Source of the DNA: Chitinophagaceae bacterium DXS
Lineage (GTDB): Bacteria; Bacteroidota; Bacteroidia; Chitinophagales; Chitinophagaceae
DNA length: 64,000 bases
Direction of reading: 5' to 3'
Assembly (NCBI GenBank): GCA_030345135.1
Contig: CP128386.1
Span: forward strand, 837,129 to 901,128
The translations under genes were made by a program, and so were the position numbers. Positions 26,002-32,756 of the stretch are shown here, piece by piece; the first letter of the stretch is position 1; each line of letters opens with the position of its first letter. Below the pieces are notes generated by a model, which was not told where the DNA came from, did no database searches, and saw only the letters and a list, made by a program, of their open reading frames with translations.

Positions 26002-29000
26002 ATGGCTTTTTTTAATACTGAAATGTTTAATTCTATGCGACTTGTCAGGCTGTTGTATATGTTTGCGGGCTTAGTGTTTCCGGCGCTGCTGCTATCTCAG
26101 GTAACTACGAGTAACATGAGCGGGCTGGTTAAAAATCTTAAAGGAGACCCTTTATCCGGCGCATCAGTTACAATTACGCACCAACCTACAGGAACGGTGT
26201 ATTCAACCAGTACAACCTCCCGGGGACATTTTAGTGTAAGCAATATGCAGGCGGGTGGGCCTTATTCCGTCGAAGTTTCTTATATCGGTTATGAAAAGCA
26301 AAAGAAAGATGATATCTACCTGAATCTGGGCGAAACCGGAGATGTGGATCTTGTACTCACCGAAACGGCGCAGGAGTTAGCAGCGGTGACCGTTAGTGGT
26401 GCAAGAAAGAGCGCTGATCCTGCCGGAAAAGGCGGAGCGGAAACAATTATCGGAAGAGATAAAATGACAAATCTGCCAACTGTAGGCAGAACCCTGGGGG
26501 ATTACCTGCGTGCAGTTCCGCAGGCAAAACTGACCACAGCCGATGGAGGTATTACTATTGCCGGGCAAAATAACCGTTATAATTCTTTTTATATAGACGG
26601 TGCGGTAAATAATGATGTGTATGGTTTGTCAAATTCCGGAACCAATGGCGGGCAGGCGGGGATTACGCCTATTTCTATTGATGCCATTGATCAGTTCCAG
26701 GTAGTTGTGTCTCCTTACGATGCATCTATCGGCAATTTTGTTGGCGGAGGTATCAATGCGATAACACGTGCCGGAACCAATACTACACAAGCTTCTGTAT
26801 ATGGCTTTTACCGCAACCAGGCGCTGGCGGGTAAAACGCCCACTGGTCCAAAAGACCAGGCGACAAAGCTGAATAGTTTTACCAACAAAACATATGGGTT
26901 CAGAGTAGGCGGTGCGCTTGTTAAAAACAAACTTTTTTATTTTATTAATATAGAACAACAACGGGATGTAAGGCCGCAACCTTTTGACGTTAGTGCATAC
27001 CAGGGCAACACAAGTATTACAGACATTAATGCACTTTCAGCTTATTTGAAAAATACCTATGGATACGATGCAGGCGGTTATGTTAGCAACGATGAAAAGG
27101 TTAAGGCTGATAGAATAGCTGCAAGAATAGACTGGAACATCGATACCAAAAACAAACTCACTGTAAGCTATCGTTATCTTAACGGAGAGCGGAATAATGT
27201 AACCGCAAGCAGTACAACAGCAATTAACTTTTATAATAACGGATATGTGTTTCCCACAAAAACAAATTCCATATCAGCAGAATTAAAAAGTAATACAGGA
27301 ACACGAACAAACAACAAATTACTCTTCACTTTTACGAATGTTACAGATGACAGAAACCCAATAGGGCAGGCTTTTCCGCGTGTTCAGATCTTTGACGGAA
27401 CAGGAACAAGCTCTGGTCAGGGCATTATTTTTGGGCCGGATAACAGCTCTACCCAAAACAAGCTGGTGCAAAAGAATTTCAGTCTTTTTGATGCCTTTAA
27501 ATGGAGCATGGGCAGACACAATTTTACCTTTGGAACAGATGATGAGATCAATGATGTGTACAATGTATTTATACAGAATACTTTTGGAAATTATCAATAC
27601 AAAAGCCTGCAGGCGTTCTATAATAATGATACCGTGAATCAATACTCGGTTGGTTATCCTTTGGTGGATAACAGGCTGGATGATAACACTGCAGCTGCTG
27701 CTAAGTTTAAAACTATGCGCCTTGCTTTTTTTGTGAATGATGAGTTCAAAGTGTCTGAAAATCTAACGTTGAATTTTGGTCTGAGAGCTGATTATACCCG
27801 TTTTCTTACGAAGCCTGCAACTGATGCCTTTACTAACGATAGTGCCTTGACGAAGTTTGCCCGGTACTATGATCTTGAAGGTGCGAGATCTGGTCTGCGA
27901 CCTGAGATCCCCGTCGCCGTTTCTCCAAGGCTGGGTATTACCTATAAAATTCCGGAAGAGAACCTTATTATACGTGGTGGAATAGGTTTGTTTACGGGCC
28001 GCATTCCATTGGTTTGGCCAGGCGGTATATACAATAATAACGGTATAAACCAGGGTGGCTTTACCGTAAGTAACAGTCAGAACAAGGCGGCACTTGGTCT
28101 CATTAAATTCCGCGATGACCCTTACGGACAATGGCGGGCAAATGAAGTTGGCATAACGTTAAGTAAAGGTGCATTGAACCTGATCTCTGAAAAATTCAAA
28201 ATGCCTAAGTTGTTGCGCACATCGGTGGCCATTGAAAAAAGACTACCTAAAGGCTGGTCCGTTATCGGAGAGGGAATTGTCAGTTATAATATTAACGAGA
28301 TCTATTATACCAACATAAATTTGTTGCCGCCGGTTGATAAAATAAACAGTCCTGATAACCGTAATGTATATCCTTCGCCGGTTACCATTCCAATAACTGC
28401 CGATGGAAAAAATCCTTACGACAATGCTATCTTGTTGTCCAATGCAAAAGGCAACAAGGGCTTTGCTTACAACTTCACGCTCACTGTAAACAAAACAAAC
28501 AACAAAGGTTGGGGCTTTAACTTCAATTACAGTTTCGGCGATTCGTATATAACCAATGAAGGTACAAGCTCGGTAAACTTTAGTCAGTGGCGGTTTATGG
28601 AAACAGTAAATGGCCGCAACTATATAACCAGGTCAAGATCGGATTTTAGTGCGGGCCATAGAATATTTGCATACGCAAGTAAAAAGTTTACGTATGCAAA
28701 GAACAAGCTGGCTACCACAGTTTCACTGGTATATATTGGTCAGTCAGGTGCGCCATTCAGCTACGTGTATTCGGGCGCGCTGGTGAGAGATGATGCATCC
28801 GGAGGTAATGATTTGTTATACGTCCCCACTTCGGAAGAAGTCAATGGAATGGAATTTCTGAGCAATACTGTCGGCTCGGGTTCTAATGCGGTTACTTATA
28901 CACCTGATGAACAACGGGCCGCATTCAACCGGTATATTGATAACGATAAATATCTAAGCAAAAGAAGAGGTGAGTATGTTGAAAGAAACGGCAGCAGGCT

Positions 29001-29328
29001 ACCTTTTACGAACATTGTTGACCTGAAGATTGCGCAGGATTTTAATGTGAAGATTGGCAAAAACAAGTACCAGTTTCAGTTGACTTATGACATGTTCAAC
29101 TTTACCAATTTCCTGAACAGGAACTGGGGAAGAATGTATTTTTTAAGCAATGATCAATATGCGCTGGTCGGCTTTGCGGGGTATAAATCTGCTGCGGACT
29201 TCACTCCAACCTATAAATTTAATCCGCAGAACAACACAAGAACACCCTGGGGAGTAAGCACCAGCAATGTTCCGCAATACAGTGCCAGGTGGGTTAGTCA
29301 GATTGGGTTAAGAATTAGTATGAATTAG
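26002..29328 (+). CDS. Large TonB-dependent outer membrane receptor with carboxypeptidase-regulatory-like domain (Oar-like)
   Basis: 1108 residues. A signal peptide (hydrophobic core LLYMFAGLVFPALLL) is present; ATGs at 26023 and 26035 are alternative starts that keep it. A CarboxypepD_reg-like domain follows (NMSGLVKNLKGDPLSGASVT, residues ~38-125), then a plug domain with YNSFYIDGAVNNDVYGLS and VVVSPYDASIGNFVGGGINAIT (in part). The beta-barrel runs to the C-terminal GLRISMN, lacking the usual terminal Phe. This layout is like Oar-type receptors of myxobacteria and Bacteroidota, and not like SusC: the DEVVVVGYG signature is absent and no SusD follows. The ligand is unknown. It is monocistronic, divergent from ribBA; a link to riboflavin is possible but unsupported. 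Confidence 0.88.
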   Translation: MAFFNTEMFNSMRLVRLLYMFAGLVFPALLLSQVTTSNMSGLVKNLKGDPLSGASVTITHQPTGTVYSTSTTSRGHFSVSNMQAGGPYSVEVSYIGYEKQKKDDIYLNLGETGDVDLVLTETAQELAAVTVSGARKSADPAGKGGAETIIGRDKMTNLPTVGRTLGDYLRAVPQAKLTTADGGITIAGQNNRYNSFYIDGAVNNDVYGLSNSGTNGGQAGITPISIDAIDQFQVVVSPYDASIGNFVGGGINAITRAGTNTTQASVYGFYRNQALAGKTPTGPKDQATKLNSFTNKTYGFRVGGALVKNKLFYFINIEQQRDVRPQPFDVSAYQGNTSITDINALSAYLKNTYGYDAGGYVSNDEKVKADRIAARIDWNIDTKNKLTVSYRYLNGERNNVTASSTTAINFYNNGYVFPTKTNSISAELKSNTGTRTNNKLLFTFTNVTDDRNPIGQAFPRVQIFDGTGTSSGQGIIFGPDNSSTQNKLVQKNFSLFDAFKWSMGRHNFTFGTDDEINDVYNVFIQNTFGNYQYKSLQAFYNNDTVNQYSVGYPLVDNRLDDNTAAAAKFKTMRLAFFVNDEFKVSENLTLNFGLRADYTRFLTKPATDAFTNDSALTKFARYYDLEGARSGLRPEIPVAVSPRLGITYKIPEENLIIRGGIGLFTGRIPLVWPGGIYNNNGINQGGFTVSNSQNKAALGLIKFRDDPYGQWRANEVGITLSKGALNLISEKFKMPKLLRTSVAIEKRLPKGWSVIGEGIVSYNINEIYYTNINLLPPVDKINSPDNRNVYPSPVTIPITADGKNPYDNAILLSNAKGNKGFAYNFTLTVNKTNNKGWGFNFNYSFGDSYITNEGTSSVNFSQWRFMETVNGRNYITRSRSDFSAGHRIFAYASKKFTYAKNKLATTVSLVYIGQSGAPFSYVYSGALVRDDASGGNDLLYVPTSEEVNGMEFLSNTVGSGSNAVTYTPDEQRAAFNRYIDNDKYLSKRRGEYVERNGSRLPFTNIVDLKIAQDFNVKIGKNKYQFQLTYDMFNFTNFLNRNWGRMYFLSNDQYALVGFAGYKSAADFTPTYKFNPQNNTRTPWGVSTSNVPQYSARWVSQIGLRISMN

Positions 29329-29354
29329 AACAGATAGCCTACCGCGGTTTGAGG

Positions 29355-29404
29355 ATCGCTACAAGCGATAGAGAAAGCCTGCGAAGCCAGGAGGCATAGC
29401 AGAG
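29355..29404. repeat. 50-bp direct repeat, left copy flanking the DUF6159 gene
   Basis: Begins ATCGCTACAAGCGATAG and ends CCAGGAGGCATAGCAGAG. It matches 30491-30540 at about 45 of 50 positions in the same orientation. The short ATCGCT...AGCGAT inside is self-complementary. Confidence 0.75.
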
Positions 29405-29543
29405 CGGAGCGGAGGTTAACGTTCGGTGCCGCTTCAAAGCTGTGTGGCCTTACGTTGCGGCTTTCAGCGCGTTGCTGTAAGAACTTTTCTTTTCCATTAT
29501 AAAATCTTAAATTTCACATTATTTAAACCCCAAAAATCAACTC

Positions 29544-30380
29544 ATGAACTTTTTTACACGTCTGTCTAATGGATGGACACTCGCAAAAACCAGCTTCCAG
29601 GTTTTAAGCAATAACAAGCAACTGATTGCTTTCCCCATCTTGTCCGGCATTTCACTTATCCTGCTTATCGGATCGTTTATCGGAGCCATGTTCGGGTTTG
29701 GCGTTTTCGGAGAAAATTTCTTTGAAGAACAGGCGCAAAACAAATTGTTTGTTTATGGCGTTACATTCCTGTTTTATGTGGTCAACTATTTTGTGATCGT
29801 CTTCTTTAACATGGCGCTCATTCATTGCGCTGACCTGTATTTTAAAGGAGAACAAAATATTACAGTTCGGCAGGGACTCGCATTTAGCGTAAGCCGTATC
29901 GGCGCAATATTCGCCTGGGCATTGTTCGCAGGAACCGTCGGTGCTTTGTTGAAAATAATTCAGGAGAACTCCGGTCTGCTGGGTAAAATAATTACAGGCA
30001 TTATCGGCGTTGTCTGGAACGTTGCTACATTTTTTGTTGTTCCGGTCATTGCATACGAAAATGTAAATCCGGTAGATGCAGTTAAGCGTTCATCTTCCAT
30101 AATGAAAGAAAAATGGGGCGAAAGCATTGCTGCTAACTTTAGTTTTGGGCTGGTGCAGTTTCTCCTGATATTGGCAGCGTTGGCAATCGGATTTGTTTTG
30201 GCCGCCGCTATTCACCCTATTGCAGGCATCGCCGCAGGAGCTGTCCTTGTTTTTCTTGTCATGGCTATTGTCAGTGCCACACAAACTATTTTCATTAGCG
30301 CAGTTTACCGCAATATTAATGGAACACTGGATGATCACTTTAATCAGCAAATGATAGACGACCTGTTTCAGAAAAAATGA
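29544..30380 (+). CDS. DUF6159-like integral membrane protein
   Basis: 278 residues with about six hydrophobic helices, starting MNFFTRLSNGWTLAKTSFQV and then NNKQLIAFPILSGISLILLI. The W-x-L-x-K-x-S motif and the later VVPVIAYENVNPVDAVKRSS followed by MKEKWGE are features of DUF6159 proteins, which are distantly like permease-type 'glycerophosphoryl diester phosphodiesterase membrane domain' proteins. Function is unknown. The gene sits alone between two copies of a 50-bp direct repeat. A -7-like TAAATTTC occurs about 30 bp upstream of the start. Confidence 0.7.
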   Translation: MNFFTRLSNGWTLAKTSFQVLSNNKQLIAFPILSGISLILLIGSFIGAMFGFGVFGENFFEEQAQNKLFVYGVTFLFYVVNYFVIVFFNMALIHCADLYFKGEQNITVRQGLAFSVSRIGAIFAWALFAGTVGALLKIIQENSGLLGKIITGIIGVVWNVATFFVVPVIAYENVNPVDAVKRSSSIMKEKWGESIAANFSFGLVQFLLILAALAIGFVLAAAIHPIAGIAAGAVLVFLVMAIVSATQTIFISAVYRNINGTLDDHFNQQMIDDLFQKK

Positions 30381-30419
30381 TAATGTCGTCTGGAATTCAG
30401 CGCAGCTTTTAATTCAAGC

Positions 30420-30459
30420 TTTCAGCCACATATTTCGTTTTCGGATTATGTGGCTGAAA
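30420..30459 (+). terminator. Hairpin terminator after the DUF6159 gene
   Basis: TTTCAGCCACATA (30420-30432) pairs perfectly with TATGTGGCTGAAA (30447-30459), a 13-bp stem with 14-nt loop, followed by the A/T-rich ATTTATA. Confidence 0.6.
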
Positions 30460-30490
30460 ATTTATAGGCTCGTAGCCGTTTAGGGTTTAT

Positions 30491-30540
30491 ATCGCTACAA
30501 GTGATAGCGTAGGCCTGCGAAGCCAGGAGGCTTAGCAGAG
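30491..30540. repeat. 50-bp direct repeat, right copy flanking the DUF6159 gene
   Basis: ATCGCTACAAGTGATAGCG... to ...GGAGGCTTAGCAGAG; five mismatches to the copy at 29355-29404. Confidence 0.75.
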
Positions 30541-30586
30541 CGTGAAGAGCGTGACCAGCCAGGCCTTCGCTAAGATCTTCGCTTAA

Positions 30587-30663
30587 TAGCTGATAGCTGA
30601 TAGCTGATAGCTGATAGCTGATAGCTGATAGCTGATAGCTGATAGCTGATAGCTGATAGCTGA
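30587..30663. repeat. Heptamer tandem array, 11 perfect copies of TAGCTGA
   Basis: 77 bp of uninterrupted TAGCTGA units with no variation. The array ends one base before the TTG of a candidate promoter. Shorter, degenerate forms of the same word occur before three permease genes. Confidence 0.95.
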
Positions 30664-30693
30664 TTGCTTTTTCCTCCCATTCCGCTAATTTTA
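30664..30693 (+). promoter_or_regulatory. Candidate promoter of the aldo/keto reductase gene
   Basis: TTG (30664-30666), 19-bp spacer, TAATTTTA (30686-30693), seven of eight matches to TAnnTTTG. The start codon is 28 bp further on. It directly abuts the heptamer array. Confidence 0.45.
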
Positions 30694-30721
30694 TAGCCTT
30701 CATTTCTAAAACAAACAATTT

Positions 30722-31720
30722 ATGAGCTATACACCAGCAGCCAGCCGGTACGAAACAATGAAATATAACAGGACAGGAAGAAGCGGATTATTATTGCCTG
30801 CTGTATCACTCGGCCTGTGGCACAATTTCGGATCGGTTGATGTATTTGATAACGGGCGTGCCATTGTGCGCCGCGCATTTGATCGTGGTATTACACACTT
30901 CGATCTTGCCAATAACTATGGCCCTGAGCCCGGCAGCGCAGAAGAAAATTTTGGTAAGATCCTTCAGAAAGATTTCGGTGGCAATTTGCGCGATGAGCTG
31001 ATCATTTCATCCAAGGCGGGCTATTTAATGTGGCCTGGTCCTTATGGTGAATGGGGCTCCAGGAAATATTTGATCGCAAGCTGTAACCAGAGCTTAAAAA
31101 GGATGGGACTTGATTATGTAGATATATTTTATTCCCATCGGCCTGACCCAAACACACCACTTGAAGAAACCATGATGGCATTGGATTCGATTGTAAGGCA
31201 GGGGAAAGCGCTTTATGTCGGCATTTCAAACTATAGGCCCGACGAGGCAATGAGAGCCATTGAAATTTTGCAGGAGTTAGGTACGCCCTGTTTAATACAT
31301 CAACCTAAGTATTCCATGTTTGAAAGATGGGTGGAAGAAGGGTTGCTGGATGTGCTGGAAGGGCATGGCGTTGGATGTATTCCTTTCTCACCTTTGGCCC
31401 AGGGTATGTTAACTGACAGATATCTGAAAGGCATTCCTTCAGATTCCAGGGCTGCAAAATCGCATGGTTATTTAAAAACTGAAGAGATTACAGAAAACAG
31501 GTTAAAACAGATTTCCCAACTCAATGATATAGCCGCTAGCCGCGGGCAATCTTTAGCTCAAATGGCGCTGTCATGGTTGCTCAAAGATCATCGCATTACG
31601 TCCGTTCTGATTGGCGCAAGTTCAGTAGCCCAGTTGGATAATAATATTGACGCAATAAGCAATCTTGAGTATGCTCCTGATGAACTGGAAGCAATCGAGA
31701 AGGTATTGAAGATTTCATAG
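30722..31720 (+). CDS. Aldo/keto reductase, YghZ/Kv-beta-like group
   Basis: 332 residues, cytoplasmic NADPH-dependent carbonyl reductase. The catalytic tetrad is visible: Asp61 and Tyr66 in THFDLANNYGPEPGSAEENF, Lys98 in ISSKAGYLMWPG, and His139 in FYSHRPDPNTPLEE. The PEPGSAEENFG and MWPGPYGEWGSRKY wording matches the YghZ group (L-glyceraldehyde 3-phosphate / methylglyoxal reductases). The C-terminal LSWLLKDHRITSVLIGASSV is the cofactor-binding part. It is probably monocistronic, with its own promoter and a palindrome downstream. The physiological substrate is inferred only from the family. Confidence 0.9.
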   Translation: MSYTPAASRYETMKYNRTGRSGLLLPAVSLGLWHNFGSVDVFDNGRAIVRRAFDRGITHFDLANNYGPEPGSAEENFGKILQKDFGGNLRDELIISSKAGYLMWPGPYGEWGSRKYLIASCNQSLKRMGLDYVDIFYSHRPDPNTPLEETMMALDSIVRQGKALYVGISNYRPDEAMRAIEILQELGTPCLIHQPKYSMFERWVEEGLLDVLEGHGVGCIPFSPLAQGMLTDRYLKGIPSDSRAAKSHGYLKTEEITENRLKQISQLNDIAASRGQSLAQMALSWLLKDHRITSVLIGASSVAQLDNNIDAISNLEYAPDELEAIEKVLKIS

Positions 31721-31740
31721 ATAAGCAGACAGTACATCAT

Positions 31741-31785
31741 AAACAAATCTGTCCTACACCTCGCAGGTGTAGGACAGATTTGTTT
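31741..31785. repeat. Palindromic repeat, copy 2 (TGTCCTACAC family)
   Basis: Perfect 21-bp arms (31741-31761 and 31765-31785) around CGC; the centre is CCTACACCT-CGC-AGGTGTAGG rather than CACTTT-C-AAAGTG. It starts 20 bp after the aldo/keto reductase stop and could end its transcript. Confidence 0.85.
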
Positions 31786-31957
31786 AGCGAAAACTTGCTA
31801 TTCAAACAACTGTGCCCTCCGTGAAAAAACTCCCTGTCCTCTGTGGTTAAATATTAGCTCTTTAATGGCCAAAATCTTTTCTATAGCACAAAACCTTCGC
31901 TACCATCATTTTCCCCCGCCTGACTGACGCAGTCGGGCAGGAATTCTCCATTTTCAA

Positions 31958-32350
31958 TTATTTTACAAACTGCAACAACCACTCCCTCGCCTCCTTATCA
32001 TCCGTAAAGGACTTCATGGGTATAGGTGGCGGCTTTAGCTTGAACAATATCTTCATGATAAATTGCGCCAGGCCGGGTTTTGAAACCATGGCCATCGCAG
32101 AATAAATATTGGGCAATTGCTCCGTTGAAAATTTCCTTGTTGCTTTATCAGGCACCGGAGAATTTTTCAGGTAAATCAGCAACGGCACTTTTTTATTGCC
32201 GGTTATCCTTTTTACTAATTCTACGTTATTAGAAATATTTTCAACCGTTCTAAGTACACTTTTAGAATAGGAATACAATATCCCTTCTTTATCAAGATAG
32301 TAATCTGCAATCTCGCCGGGAATAAGCTGAATTTCGGATGGAGGATTCAT
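31958..32350 (-). CDS. Small DUF7793/STAS-SEC14-like cytoplasmic protein
   Basis: 130 residues from ATG at 32350. The frame runs on upstream to 32518, but that part only translates the palindromic repeats 3 and 4, so the long start is rejected. Visible pattern: PGEIADYYLDKEGILYSYSK, VENISNNVELVKRITGNKKV, PLLIYLKNSPVPDKATRKF and a C-terminal FTDDKEAREWLLQFVK. The last motif resembles the end of small SpoIIAA/STAS-like proteins common in Bacteroidota ('DUF7793'). Function is unknown. It is convergent with the aldo/keto reductase and divergent from the permease array. Confidence 0.6.
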   Translation of the reverse strand: MNPPSEIQLIPGEIADYYLDKEGILYSYSKSVLRTVENISNNVELVKRITGNKKVPLLIYLKNSPVPDKATRKFSTEQLPNIYSAMAMVSKPGLAQFIMKILFKLKPPPIPMKSFTDDKEAREWLLQFVK

Positions 32351-32403
32351 GAAGTTTATTTGTTGTGAAGGCAAGATACCGAAGAATGAACTACCGGGCA
32401 GGT

Positions 32404-32447
32404 GAAACTTATCTGTCCTACTTTCAAAGTGTAGGACAGATAAGTTT
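32404..32447. repeat. Palindromic repeat, copy 3 (TGTCCTACAC family)
   Basis: GAAACTTATCTGTCCTAC (from 32404) pairs with GTAGGACAGATAAGTTTC (to 32447). The left arm lacks the AC dinucleotide present in the right arm, so the centre is CTTTCAAAGTG instead of a perfect palindrome: a small decay of the element. Confidence 0.8.
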
Positions 32448-32481
32448 CTGCAGGAATGCGATACATGCCGCGTGGATGCTG

Positions 32482-32526
32482 GCTGAAACTTGTCCTGCAC
32501 TTTCAAAGGGTAGGACAAGTTTCAGC
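32482..32526. repeat. Palindromic repeat, copy 4 (TGTCCTACAC family)
   Basis: GCTGAAACTTGTCCT (32482-32496) pairs with AGGACAAGTTTCAGC (32512-32526); the inner part GCACTTTCAAAGGGT has two mismatched pairs. It lies 34 bp from copy 3. Confidence 0.8.
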
Positions 32527-32708
32527 TATCTCTTTCCGGCGCGAATACGGACACAAACCGTATCAAAACCGTACAGTTTTTTCCAAAGATGTTTATTAAC
32601 CAATTGATTTTCAAGTCGCTGACCGTCTGGCATTTTCTTAGTTGCGCATCGGCAGTGTAGTGGCATTTGCTAAAAAGTAAGCTTACGGACCTGTCACTAT
32701 GCAAAAAT

Positions 32709-32745
32709 TAAAACGTATAACGAGCAACGTATAACTTACATCTAA
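32709..32745. repeat. ACGTATAAC-type leader repeat before permease 1
   Basis: Degenerate AACGTATAACGAGCAACG and TATAACTTACATCTAAC, ending 12 bp before the permease 1 start. The same words precede permeases 5 and 6 and lie upstream of ispD (21039-21068). Confidence 0.55.
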
Positions 32746-32756
32746 CTTGGCTAGCT

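Larger units (their letters stand above)
30381..30721. other. 341-bp intergenic region made almost wholly of repeats
   Basis: Holds the hairpin at 30420-30459, the second copy of the 50-bp repeat at 30491-30540, an imperfect GAGCGTGAAGAGCGTGACCAG stretch, the TAGCTGA heptamer array at 30587-30663 and a candidate promoter at 30664-30693. No gene is supported; the minus-strand frame through it is only the translation of the heptamer. Confidence 0.6.
32351..32756. other. 406-bp divergent intergenic region before the permease array
   Basis: Contains palindromic repeats 3 (32404-32447) and 4 (32482-32526) and an ACGTATAAC-type leader repeat (32709-32740) just before the first permease. No supported gene is present. 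Confidence 0.6.

Noticed and set aside
30587-30663. Possible CRISPR array
   Set aside because: Units are contiguous 7-mers without spacers and there are no cas genes.
30446-30718. Minus-strand frame with a repeated SYQLSAI motif
   Set aside because: It is the translation of the TAGCTGA heptamer array; not a protein repeat.
32351-32518. 56-residue N-terminal extension of the DUF7793-like protein
   Set aside because: It is encoded by two palindromic repeats and has no family similarity.
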